Below, piece by piece: positions 34,801 through 42,849 of a stretch of 64,000 bases of DNA. The translations under genes and the position numbers were made by a program. The notes below the pieces were generated by a model. That model saw only the letters and a list, made by a program, of their open reading frames with translations, was not told the DNA's origin and searched no databases. The stretch's first letter is position 1, and the number at the start of each line of letters is the position of its first letter. Origin of the DNA: Pseudozobellia thermophila (GTDB taxonomy: Bacteria; Bacteroidota; Bacteroidia; Flavobacteriales; Flavobacteriaceae); contig NZ_FQYU01000002.1 of NCBI RefSeq assembly GCF_900141855.1, positions 62,001 through 126,000 of the forward strand, written 5' to 3'.

Positions 34801-35825
34801 AAAGAGATACATTTACATCATCTGAATGTCTTGCTATCATATTAAGTAATGTAAAAATGAAAGGCTATGATGAAAGTAGATTTGAATTAATAAATAAGGA
34901 TTTCCAAGAAGATAGGAATTACAAATATGGAGGAAGTAGAGGAAATGACAACTTGATTAAATATTCAGAAAAATACTTATGGCAATCATATTTTGAGTTG
35001 GTAGGCTATCTCGTTTTAGATGGGCGTTTAAAATCAGAAGATGGAAAAAGATTCAGAAGTAGTGACAATTTTTTTGACCCAACATTTCCTAGATTACCAA
35101 GAAAATTTCAGTTAATTACTAGTTGTTTATTTCCTACTAAAGGTGATAATATACAAGATTGGATTAATTCAGAAGACGATAATCTTGTAGACGAATTTCT
35201 AATTCACGACTTATATACAGATGATGAATGGGTATTACTTTCTCTAAGTATGACTCAAGAAGGCAATAATGACACAAGAATAAATGTGCATCTCAGTAGT
35301 TTTCTAATCCCTGATAATGATATTGAGAATTTAAAAAGTACTATTAATTCCGGAAGATTTCATCATAATTCAACTTCTTTTCATCAAATATACTCAGGAG
35401 AAATAAATTGGAGTGATTCTGTAATTCCAAGTGAAGATGACTACTATAATGATGGGTTGAATTTAATCGATGTTATGCGAGAATATTCATGGACTAGTTG
35501 GACAACTAATCGTTTTGAAAACCCTCATTTTGAATTTTTAAATCCTGAGCTTTCTAAAATGTTAGACTTGGAATTTAATCCTAATGACTTATGTTTTTAC
35601 AATAAGAAAAGTGAACAAGTAACTAAAATTGTTTGGACGGAAAATTCAAAACTTTATTATGCTAAAAAAGAGATAATAGAAGGATTGACTGAAAAGTTGA
35701 AAAAGGAATATGTTTGGTATCAATTTGTATCTAAGTATGGAGAGTTTGGAAAATATCAAGACAATGAATTGAATCCATCATATAAAGCTTTAAGGAAAAT
35801 AATACAATATAAAGATACTGTTTAA
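31797..35825 (+). CDS. STAND NTPase with N-terminal PD-(D/E)XK-like nuclease domain (Avs-like)
   Basis: 1342 residues. The N-terminal 120 residues carry a restriction-endonuclease-like pattern: Glu21 in FESFCF, Asp66 in NAGDEIGW and Gln71-x-Lys73 in GWQVKWW. A P-loop (about 362-371, SSAGYGKTN), a Walker B (about 437-445, IIVDGLNES) and TTCRNRY (about 475) form the STAND/NACHT NTPase core. The C-terminal 700-800 residues are helical repeats and a poorly conserved end, the expected ligand sensor. The overall layout matches Avs-type antiphage proteins that sense phage proteins and then cut DNA. The reaction and trigger are inferred. The gene is AT-rich like its two partners. Confidence 0.85.
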   Translation: MTSFQWSQFEQNQQAKDISFESFCFQVAYIKYKDYGYFENFYNTPGSEYYLTLHSDCPELNLNAGDEIGWQVKWWFNSEENTSLTANRRDELEKGFTTTLKRHPNIKLWIICTPGSFVEDKFIELKTTLAKLKSDIIISHWNKDSFTNFLTQEFDKFNDVFNHYFNTNFIGFEFIKKYSQRRIEDLQKKFDTDLYTPSHYDDEVFFVMSYKAIFEEIEIKIKYLQDDLDEIEKDDSFNAKFTAFDIEYIETAQALLKKCVQISKEAISIITSGLSIGKVEILKSLLLSFAKEYKSSAIILDRKIKSKEYIIDEKNWNEIHTNERYLVPSITKLRDYLISSKEDEESCLLDFINDVKTKDIHILSSAGYGKTNIACNICVETLEKNIPSLLILGSSFRKTEFPQTIILEQLGISTQYTFKQFLQALNTLGFTKGVKIPIIVDGLNESKPFDDIWKSNIKDIIRDINELEYVLLITTCRNRYVEAIFEEPDITKIPNAKTLSGLTEKQRLEAIPKYFKKYNIIPTSWNFNQDLFINPLLLKIFSEVNKDSDNLHISLENVFESIDSYIHQIEEKSSIVDSSIDKILKKRVKGKISEYCLNLWKNNTREISLEDFHSIVAPESPTISNSLTQKLLDEGLCFQKNLDDENETVQFTYDLVAGYAIASKVLLNNITKSEQVKNALIGLGVEKMLFNEKTYHPLRQDILMSLLHLLPTRFGIQLFELFENDSVLEEAYNNIDYFVDNPEGQIKILKNIQNEAKDSRNIKILFEKLFENNYKKEVHGLGEFTIKVLSSLSQVEIDIHWSELIRKNKHSVHPLLREINQIYLKSSIIERNTEQDLYLSFLSTTSSDKSIRSLATENLFLIGKKHPEKLLELANITISFPDINSLESIVVAICGTTLSIRSKNFTQNCLTFLETQFIPNFDNTHICIIEYIFTIQEFAKTIFNLDFTKEVLFSKENYNISIDEKIKEEIGKNIYHDWHFGLDLYDFNKYQIKGIASDHYDKRDTFTSSECLAIILSNVKMKGYDESRFELINKDFQEDRNYKYGGSRGNDNLIKYSEKYLWQSYFELVGYLVLDGRLKSEDGKRFRSSDNFFDPTFPRLPRKFQLITSCLFPTKGDNIQDWINSEDDNLVDEFLIHDLYTDDEWVLLSLSMTQEGNNDTRINVHLSSFLIPDNDIENLKSTINSGRFHHNSTSFHQIYSGEINWSDSVIPSEDDYYNDGLNLIDVMREYSWTSWTTNRFENPHFEFLNPELSKMLDLEFNPNDLCFYNKKSEQVTKIVWTENSKLYYAKKEIIEGLTEKLKKEYVWYQFVSKYGEFGKYQDNELNPSYKALRKIIQYKDTV

Positions 35826-35885
35826 AAAACTAATTTAACAAGCGCACCTTCCTCCCCCCCACCAATCAAAAAACCGCATTCCCAC

Positions 35886-35909
35886 AAGTCCCTTTTCGGG
35901 ACTTTTTTT
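35886..35909 (+). terminator. Rho-independent terminator after the STAND gene
   Basis: AAGTCCC and GGGACTT form a stem with a 5-base loop and a T-run. It lies about 60 bases after the STAND stop and marks the right end of the cassette transcript. Confidence 0.85.
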
Positions 35910-36055
35910 GTATCCCGCTGAAATCGGAAAGCGCAGAAGAAAGCCTTACCGAAACGGGTGTACCAAAAACCACGGTTAAATGGGCATGTCCCCAAAACAA
36001 AACCGTTGTCCCTACCCTGTTGTAGGAAATCCAAAAAAATTACGACCAATGGAAC

Positions 36056-36607
36056 ATGAACAACATTACAATCGACTTAAAGACCGAGAACAACTTTACC
36101 TTCGGTAAATTGTACCGCGACAATTTTGCCAAAATCGCAAAGTTTGTAAAAAACAACAGCGGAAACCAAGCCGATGCCGAAGACCTTTTTCAAGATGCCA
36201 TGATGGTGCTTGTAGAAAAGCTTAGACAAGACAACTTTCAACTTACGGCATCAATAGACACCTATGTCTATGCCATTTGCAAAAACCTGTGGTTTAAAAA
36301 GCTTCGCGACAAAAACTACGAGCTTTCGGTAGACGAAATGCAATCCTTCGATTTTTTAAGCTCCATTAACGATTCCATTGAAGACGAAAAAAACTATTTG
36401 GAAAGGCTCAAGGGCTATTTGCTCAAAATTACCGACCATTGCAACAGGCTTATCCACGACATTTTCTTTAAGGAAAAGGCCATTGGGCAAATTCAAAAAG
36501 ACTATGGCTATTCTTCACGCCATAACGCTCAAAACCAAAAGCATAAGTGTGTAGAGCAAATCAGAAAAGTAAAGGAGAAAGAAGAAAAATTAAAAAAAGT
36601 CGGGTGA
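36056..36607 (+). CDS. ECF-type RNA polymerase sigma factor
   Basis: 183 residues. Region 2 has GNQADAEDLFQDAMMVLVEKL and the promoter-melting segment IDTYVYAICKNLWFKKLRDK. Region 4 is IGQIQKDYGYSSRHNAQNQKHKCVEQ, which resembles the final DNA-binding helix but is less canonical. There is no adjacent FecR or anti-sigma gene. The YceI gene starts 81 bases downstream and could be a target or operon partner. Confidence 0.85.
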   Translation: MNNITIDLKTENNFTFGKLYRDNFAKIAKFVKNNSGNQADAEDLFQDAMMVLVEKLRQDNFQLTASIDTYVYAICKNLWFKKLRDKNYELSVDEMQSFDFLSSINDSIEDEKNYLERLKGYLLKITDHCNRLIHDIFFKEKAIGQIQKDYGYSSRHNAQNQKHKCVEQIRKVKEKEEKLKKVG

Positions 36608-36687
36608 CCTGGGTGATTTTTTGAAACCATTGGTATAAAGGTATGGATAGTTCATTTTGGCTATCGTAACCTTAAAATTAAAATACA

Positions 36688-37290
36688 ATGGTTTCAACAA
36701 TCAAAACAATGGTTTTCGCAGTAGCCATTACTGCCTTAGGTACACTTTCGGTAAACGCACAAAATGCCTCTATGTGGAAAGTGGACAAGTCGCACACCTC
36801 CGTCAATTTTTCCGTAAACCACTTCTTTTCGGCGGTTACCGGAAAATTTACGGACTTTGACGGAACGGTACATTTCGACCCCAACAACCTAAAGGGAAGC
36901 AAGGCCGATTTTACGGTAGCGGTCAACAGCATTGATACCGATGACGCCAAACGGGACAAGCACCTGCAATCGGCGGACTTCTTTGACGCGGCGACCTATT
37001 CGAAAATAACCTTTACATCTACCAAATTCACAAAAAATTCCGATAAGGAATATGTAATGCACGGAAAATTGACCATTAAGGACAAAACAAAGAATGTAAA
37101 GCTTCCCATGAAAATAACGGGAGAAATGGAGCATCCGATGATGAAGGGCACCCTTATTCTAGGGGTAGTGATCGATACGACGATCGACAGAACCGATTAC
37201 GGCGTTGGTACGGGAGACTGGGCCGCTACCATGGTCGTAGGCGACGAAGTGCGAATTCATATTCCAATGGAGTTAAACCGTAAACAATAA
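36688..37290 (+). CDS. YceI family periplasmic protein
   Basis: 200 residues with a signal peptide (about 1-24, ending SVNAQ). The lipocalin-like YceI domain begins MWKVDKSHTSVNFSVNH and contains FTDFDGTVHFDP, SADFFDAATYSKITFTS and GKLTIKDKTKNVKLPMKI. Members bind isoprenoid quinones or other hydrophobic ligands and are linked to stress responses. It lies between the sigma gene and a small membrane protein gene (11 bases before the latter). Confidence 0.9.
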   Translation: MVSTIKTMVFAVAITALGTLSVNAQNASMWKVDKSHTSVNFSVNHFFSAVTGKFTDFDGTVHFDPNNLKGSKADFTVAVNSIDTDDAKRDKHLQSADFFDAATYSKITFTSTKFTKNSDKEYVMHGKLTIKDKTKNVKLPMKITGEMEHPMMKGTLILGVVIDTTIDRTDYGVGTGDWAATMVVGDEVRIHIPMELNRKQ

Positions 37291-37301
37291 ACCGATCAGT
37301 T

Positions 37302-37757
37302 ATGAACACAAAAATTAAAAGAAGCGTATGGGCAGGTATTATCGGTACGGCCGTAATGACCGTGGTAATGATGATCGCCCCCATGATGGGCATGCCCAAA
37401 ATGTCGCCTCCAAAAATGCTTTCGGGAATGTTGGGAATGCCCCTTTTTATAGGCTGGATAATGCATTTTATGATTGGAATAGCCTTTGCCCTCGCCTACA
37501 CCTATTGGTTCGTTTTTATACACAAAATCGGCAATGTTTGGCTAAAAGGCACCGTATTCGGCATTATCGCCTTTGCCTTTGCCCAATTGATGATGGGAAC
37601 AATGGGAATGATGATGTCCATGCCCAAAATGGAAGGTCCCATGGTCTTAAATGCCATCGGTAGCTTAGTGGGGCACATCATTTTTGGAATGGCCGTGGCC
37701 AAAACCCTTGGCGAGGCGTATTCTGTGAATGGCTCCTGCGCAACGAAAACGGCATAG
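37302..37757 (+). CDS. Met-rich small membrane protein
   Basis: 151 residues with four hydrophobic segments. Met and Gly are abundant (for example MMIAPMMGMPKMSPPKMLSG). The family resembles small integral membrane proteins sometimes labelled DUF6789, but the assignment is uncertain. Met-rich loops can bind copper, though nothing here proves this. It follows the YceI gene by 11 bases. Confidence 0.75.
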   Translation: MNTKIKRSVWAGIIGTAVMTVVMMIAPMMGMPKMSPPKMLSGMLGMPLFIGWIMHFMIGIAFALAYTYWFVFIHKIGNVWLKGTVFGIIAFAFAQLMMGTMGMMMSMPKMEGPMVLNAIGSLVGHIIFGMAVAKTLGEAYSVNGSCATKTA

Positions 37758-37790
37758 AACGGTCTACAACAATACGGACCATGGATCCAC

Positions 37791-37815
37791 AAGCCCCTTT
37801 ACGGGGCTTTTTTTG
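37791..37815 (+). terminator. Rho-independent terminator
   Basis: AAGCCCC and GGGGCTT form a 7-bp stem with a 5-base loop, followed by a T-run, 33 bases after the stop of the Met-rich gene. Confidence 0.85.
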
Positions 37816-38009
37816 TGCCCGACACAAAACCAAAACAAAAGGGCGGGGAATTTGAAAACAAGGTTTACCGATAGGCAGCCCCTGTTTTCTTCAGGTCTTT
37901 ACGGGTCAAACACAACCTTACATAAACAACTGGCTGTCAAAAGAAAACCGTTGTTTTTATAAGCCATAATGATTAACTTTATAAATATTCCAACCCTAAC
38001 AATAGAACC

Positions 38010-38387
38010 ATGAAAAGCAAAGTACTTACCGTATTGTGTGTCTTATTCGGACTAATGATGATCAATGCCGGATTGAACAAATTCCTTAACTACATGCCCA
38101 TGCCCGAGGTATCGGAAGCGATGATGCAGGTGATGAACGGGTTTATGGCCGTAAAATGGATTTTTCCACTGGTGGCCCTTGTCGAAATTATCGGGGGCGC
38201 CTTGATCGCCATTCCCAAGACCCGTGCCTTGGGAGCCTTGGTCATTCTCCCCGTAATGGTTGGTATCATGGTCCACCACCTGGTACACGACATGGCGGGC
38301 CTTGTGATACCCTTGGTCATGTTCGCCATCAACCTTTGGGCCATTGCCGCCAACTGGGACAAATACGCCCCGATCGTTAAGGGCTGA
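38010..38387 (+). CDS. DoxX-like small membrane protein
   Basis: 125 residues with about four hydrophobic helices. VLFGLMMINAGLNKFLNYM and VALVEIIGGALIAIPKTRALG match the DoxX family. The function is unknown but likely in redox or membrane stress. It is monocistronic, between the terminator and the next unit, and is distinct from the DoxX at 4282. Confidence 0.8.
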   Translation: MKSKVLTVLCVLFGLMMINAGLNKFLNYMPMPEVSEAMMQVMNGFMAVKWIFPLVALVEIIGGALIAIPKTRALGALVILPVMVGIMVHHLVHDMAGLVIPLVMFAINLWAIAANWDKYAPIVKG

Positions 38388-38707
38388 CAACGCCGGGTGA
38401 TATTCGGGTTTCCTCCACCACTGCCCTTCTGCCATAGAATAACCATCATACCCTACATGAGGGTCTAGGTGATTTTTGCCCTTTTCCCGATTCCTTGTAA
38501 GGCACTGACACGCCGTGTCTCCATCACATAGCACTTATTCAAATTCATAAAAATATACTGCCGATCCGCCTTGCCTAAAACATCCTTAAACCTTAGATGT
38601 ACGGGCATATTCTTCCCCGTCACAAAATGATATTTCCCTGAAAATAGGGATAAATCCTCTCGGCCTATATAGCATTTTTGTGGTTCAAAGTAACAACACC
38701 TACTCGT
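38388..38707. other. Intergenic region leading into the immunity-like cluster
   Basis: No gene is evident from 38388 to about 38630. The right part holds the dyad-bearing promoter described separately. Confidence 0.5.
38636..38680 (+). promoter_or_regulatory. Promoter with CCCTG dyad (gene at 38708)
   Basis: CCCTG (38636-38640) and TAGGG (38645-38649) form the dyad, and the -7-like box CATTTTTG (38673-38680) lies 37 bases from the dyad start. The same 14-bp dyad and 37-bp distance occur before the genes at 42850, 47109 and 50609. A TTG start at 38678 lies inside the box, supporting the ATG at 38708. Confidence 0.6.
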
Positions 38708-40033
38708 ATGAACCTCAAAGAACAGTCGTTAAACACATTAACACGCATCTGTGAAGTACTTTTTAAATCACATTTTAACCCCGAATTAAAAGACGAACTG
38801 GAAGCTGTTTTCTATCATAGGAAAAAAGTTGACTTCGAAAAGCTGTATCCTGAGAAAAAACTAACACCTCAAGACAGAATCACCCTTTTCATCATCGATA
38901 AACTAGACGAATTGGAGTTGATTTATGTGAACGACTATTGTTTTGATATGTATGATGCTTTGGACATTTATAAATTTTTCCATCACATTGAAGTTCCCTA
39001 TGACCACACCAACGAAGAACTCGAAACCGACGAAGTAGCGAGTTATAATTTCCTTAATGGGCTATTTGAAAAACACCAACAAAAGGTTTTGATTATCGAT
39101 ATCGACGGCGATAACTTGGTGTTCTTGCCAGTAGCATTCAACGACCTTAAAGAATTACAAAAACTATGTTTGAACAATTCTTATTTTAAGGTTTCCGATA
39201 CCATTGCAGACCCCAGCATACCTATAAAGGATGCTTTTGAACTGCTCCCTTTGCTATACGAGAAAAAAAGACCTGAAACCCCTGTTTGTTTTACAGACCG
39301 CTCCATAAATTCCAAGAACTTTTTTAAGATATTGAACAGCGACTTGTTACAGGACCGCACCACTTACTGGCTTTACAATAATCTGGAAGAATATGTAGAG
39401 ATTCTTAGAGAGAAAAAAGATGAACATAGAAATATCCTTAAACGTCTTTTTGGGAAAAAAACACAAAATTACTTGATAGCAATAAACAACCCCGATGAAG
39501 AATGCTCTTTTTTGTGGAACGATTCAGCCCCGGAACAACTTTATATCCATTATAAATCAAAACTACTGAATACCCGTGACTATTTTTTAAATAACAGCAC
39601 AAACGATACCCTGCTTCTAAAACCCGATGACCCCTTACAGAAGCTATGGGAACGCACCTTGACCAGTATTGAGAACACAATGTTTTATTTCCCACAGATT
39701 GACTATAAAAAATTACGTCAAATTGTAAGCGACATGCGTTTTAGTTCTTCTTCTTATGATGACGAGCACCCCTTTCCCGCAAAACCCTTTGTGTACCATG
39801 TGCGCCATATAAATCAAGAAAACCTTAAACAGGAGATATTGCCTATGCTTGGTATAAAGGTGGGGCTGGATATGTTTTATTATAAATCGTATCAGAAAGA
39901 CTACTTGGTCTACTTTTCTAAAGAAAATGAAGAAATGGAACTTATTCTAGGCAATCAGCCCGAACGTTATTTTTGGTCCGTACACCTCTTTAACGAACTG
40001 TACAATGGCCTATACCCAGATAATAGTTTATAA
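38708..40033 (+). CDS. Hypothetical protein
   Basis: 441 residues from the ATG at 38708; an upstream TTG lies within the promoter. No signal peptide or membrane helix. A middle segment (about 115-155) VLIIDIDGDNLVFLPVAFND and charged helices suggest an intracellular protein resembling bacterial immunity-like families, but I do not recognise one with confidence. It starts an operon with the YwqK-repeat gene, 26 bases downstream. Confidence 0.7.
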   Translation: MNLKEQSLNTLTRICEVLFKSHFNPELKDELEAVFYHRKKVDFEKLYPEKKLTPQDRITLFIIDKLDELELIYVNDYCFDMYDALDIYKFFHHIEVPYDHTNEELETDEVASYNFLNGLFEKHQQKVLIIDIDGDNLVFLPVAFNDLKELQKLCLNNSYFKVSDTIADPSIPIKDAFELLPLLYEKKRPETPVCFTDRSINSKNFFKILNSDLLQDRTTYWLYNNLEEYVEILREKKDEHRNILKRLFGKKTQNYLIAINNPDEECSFLWNDSAPEQLYIHYKSKLLNTRDYFLNNSTNDTLLLKPDDPLQKLWERTLTSIENTMFYFPQIDYKKLRQIVSDMRFSSSSYDDEHPFPAKPFVYHVRHINQENLKQEILPMLGIKVGLDMFYYKSYQKDYLVYFSKENEEMELILGNQPERYFWSVHLFNELYNGLYPDNSL

Positions 40034-40059
40034 AAACGAATACCATTAATACCAACTCC

Positions 40060-42738
40060 ATGAAATTATATACAACGCTACTTTTAATAGCGACTTTTTC
40101 CATAAACGCCTTGGCCCAACAAGACACCCTATGGTTTGACCATAATTGGAACAAAACCACCAAAGACAGCGCACATTATTACAGGCCGCCGGTTAAGAAG
40201 GAAGCCTCTGGCCTTTATCGCATTAACGACTATTACCTGGACGGTACCCTGCAAATGACCGGTCTTTCCAAATTTAAGGACAGCGTGCTCCTCGAAGGAA
40301 AGGCCTCTTGGTACCGTAGGGATGGTAAAGCAATGCAAACCGAAACTTATAAAAACAATAAATTAAACGGCGTTTGTACTTACTATAAGTACGATACATG
40401 TAAAAAGAATACCCGTGAAAATGACATCCCCCTAAGCAATGGGGCAGCAAAAGAAAATTGCATCTATCATATACGGGAAGTTACCTACAAGGACAATTCC
40501 CCAATAGAGGAAGTTATTTACGATACCGACAAAAAGGGTGCCCGCGAGGAATATTTCTATAAGCAGGGCAGCGTTTACAAAAAGCTGTTCTATGATACCG
40601 AAGGAAAGTTATTGGGTACCTACCATGCATTGGACTATGGCAATGACTACGGCACCTCGGTAAGTTATTACAAGATGCCCATGCGCCCTAAGCGAATTGC
40701 GAGGATCAAGGACGGCTTTGAATTGTATTCTTACGCCTACTACCCTAACGGAGAACAACGTAGTAGTTTTGATACCATACAAAAGCTTAAAACCTACTTT
40801 GACGAAAAGGGGAAGGTTATGGGCTCCTTGCAGTATAAGGGCGAACTCAGTTACTTATCAATATTACAGGGGAAGCGTTTTGAATTTTACCATGACGAAA
40901 GAACGGTAAGGCTAATCGAAACCTATGCGAACGAAAAACGGGTCAACAGCAAAGCCTTTAACACCTTTGGTGTTTTAACAAGCGAAAAATTTTATGACGA
41001 CACCGAAGTGGTAAAAGTCGTTAGCTATACCGATGATGGCAAAAAACTGGGAGAACTTACCAAAATCAACGGGGAGTTGAACGGTACGGTTCGAAATGAA
41101 AACAACCAAATAATCACCTATAAAAACGGCGTCGTTATCAAGGCACAGTACCCCTACCCCAACTCCAAAAAGATATTTGCCAAGCTAAAAGATTCTGTAG
41201 TAACGTACTACGACACCATAGGAAAACCCATGGGAACACTTAAGATTGCCTTGAGCAAAAACGGAGGCTTACCGGATAAACTGGAGAATGGATCATATCG
41301 CCCGATTCCCGTAGAGGGGACCCTGTTTTTTCACGACCATAAAAATAGAATTGTAGAGAAGACCACCTTCAAAGACTATAAAAAGACCCAAAAAACCATA
41401 CTTGATTATAGAGACGACCATTGTTTTAGGCAAGAGATGGTCTATAACCGAAACGAAAAACCGATAAAGCACAGCTTCTATTTTAGCAACGGAAACAAAC
41501 GATCCGAGCTGTTCTATAACCCGGAGACCGAAGAGAAGGAAAAAGGCGTATTCTTTAACGAAAAAGGCGAACAAATCTCAGAGTTCGATTATACGACCCA
41601 GACGGGTACTTTTTATGAGTATCATTCCCAATCCGATGCAATTAAGGAAATATCAACCCAAAAAAATGGCGAACTCGTAAGCCGTAAAGACTACCGGATG
41701 GAGTATGACAGGAGCCTTAAAGGCCATAAGAACATGCTTCGCGAAGTTATCAATGCCAATGGCGAATCGGCGTTTTACTCCAGACAAGGCACCCTGATCG
41801 GCAAGGCTGTTTTTAAAAACGGAAAACCGTGGTCTGGTGTAGTTTACAACAACAATACCCATAGAAAATATGAGGTTAAGGAGGGAAAAAGACACGGGAA
41901 GTATATACGTTACGCCGGGAATGGAACAACCATTAAGGAAGAAGGACAGTATCTTAACGATAAAAAGCACGGTACCTTCATAAAATGGACGGGCATCCGA
42001 ACATCCTACGAGGCAAAGAATACCAAGACCTTAGAGGAGAACTACAAAAATGGTGTAAAAGACGGCTATACCATTACATATGACAAAACCGGAAAGGAGA
42101 TATCGAAAGTCTTGTATAAGGATGGCAAACGCGAAGGCTATGCCACATCTTACGATAAAAATACCGGTAAAACCTATCGCCTGCTATATAAAAACAACGA
42201 GCCCTACGACGGTGTTTTGGTCGACTCGTATGGCAACGAAAAAATATATAAAGACGGAAGCATCGTTAAAGACACCAGACTGACCGAAATTAAGTTTCAA
42301 GACAATTACCAAAACATTAAAACCGTTACCACCTATCTCGATGAACACACCCAAAAGAAAGAGGTCTATGATCTAGAGGGTAAACGCCTGCTTACCTATA
42401 CCGAGGCGTACCGCGAATTGCAGGGCGAAGTGGTTCAGTATAGCAACAACAGGCCCAAGTACAAAGCCGTTTTCAAGAATGGTGAGTTGCAAGAAGGCAC
42501 CGTTTGGCTAAAAACCTCCAGTAGGTTTCCTTCGGAGAAATATGCCCAATTAAGCAAACAGAACGGTACCGTTACCTTAAAAGCCTACAACGAAAATCAA
42601 GAACTTTTGTTTGGTGCCGAGATTGTCCCAAAACTGTACAAAGATTATGGCGAACGTATTTTGTCTTATAGACTGGGCTATGATTTAAAAGTAAGGGGAA
42701 GTGATCTTCTACAAATTGATCTATTTGATAATCCGTAG
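40060..42738 (+). CDS. Large secreted YwqK/MORN-like repeat protein
   Basis: 892 residues with a signal peptide (about 1-19, ending INALAQ). The rest is a string of beta-hairpin repeats of the YwqK type, with units such as YKNNKLNGVCTYYKYD, EGKRHGKYIRYAGNGTTI and YKNGVKDGYTITYDKTGKEI. The family includes proteins annotated as YwqK antitoxins associated with polymorphic toxins, but in Bacteroidota many are simply surface repeat proteins. About 20 or more repeat units are visible. Confidence 0.85.
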   Translation: MKLYTTLLLIATFSINALAQQDTLWFDHNWNKTTKDSAHYYRPPVKKEASGLYRINDYYLDGTLQMTGLSKFKDSVLLEGKASWYRRDGKAMQTETYKNNKLNGVCTYYKYDTCKKNTRENDIPLSNGAAKENCIYHIREVTYKDNSPIEEVIYDTDKKGAREEYFYKQGSVYKKLFYDTEGKLLGTYHALDYGNDYGTSVSYYKMPMRPKRIARIKDGFELYSYAYYPNGEQRSSFDTIQKLKTYFDEKGKVMGSLQYKGELSYLSILQGKRFEFYHDERTVRLIETYANEKRVNSKAFNTFGVLTSEKFYDDTEVVKVVSYTDDGKKLGELTKINGELNGTVRNENNQIITYKNGVVIKAQYPYPNSKKIFAKLKDSVVTYYDTIGKPMGTLKIALSKNGGLPDKLENGSYRPIPVEGTLFFHDHKNRIVEKTTFKDYKKTQKTILDYRDDHCFRQEMVYNRNEKPIKHSFYFSNGNKRSELFYNPETEEKEKGVFFNEKGEQISEFDYTTQTGTFYEYHSQSDAIKEISTQKNGELVSRKDYRMEYDRSLKGHKNMLREVINANGESAFYSRQGTLIGKAVFKNGKPWSGVVYNNNTHRKYEVKEGKRHGKYIRYAGNGTTIKEEGQYLNDKKHGTFIKWTGIRTSYEAKNTKTLEENYKNGVKDGYTITYDKTGKEISKVLYKDGKREGYATSYDKNTGKTYRLLYKNNEPYDGVLVDSYGNEKIYKDGSIVKDTRLTEIKFQDNYQNIKTVTTYLDEHTQKKEVYDLEGKRLLTYTEAYRELQGEVVQYSNNRPKYKAVFKNGELQEGTVWLKTSSRFPSEKYAQLSKQNGTVTLKAYNENQELLFGAEIVPKLYKDYGERILSYRLGYDLKVRGSDLLQIDLFDNP

Positions 42739-42783
42739 TCCGCAAAGCGTCATGGCATCGGGTATTGCCCAAAAAAGCAATAT

Positions 42784-42828
42784 CCCTGTTTTCAGGGAGC
42801 TTTGTGCCATACGGCCACATTACATTTG
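42784..42828 (+). promoter_or_regulatory. Promoter with perfect CCCTG-N4-CAGGG dyad (gene at 42850)
   Basis: CCCTG (42784-42788) and CAGGG (42793-42797) form a perfect 14-bp dyad with TTTT between. The -7 box TACATTTG (42821-42828) is exactly 37 bases from the dyad start, and a possible -33 TTTG is at 42801-42804. This is the best copy of the motif. Confidence 0.7.
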
Positions 42829-42849
42829 AAAAAACCAAAAACCATAAAA

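Noticed and set aside
36001-36055. CCCTG-TTGT-AGGAA before the ECF sigma gene at 36056, resembling the dyad
   Set aside because: The second arm matches poorly (AGGAA instead of CAGGG), and no TAnnTTTG box lies 37 bp from its start.
38388-38630. Long reverse-strand frames opposite the DoxX-like gene (38052-38534)
   Set aside because: They are His- and Gly-rich shadows of the coding strand with no start context.
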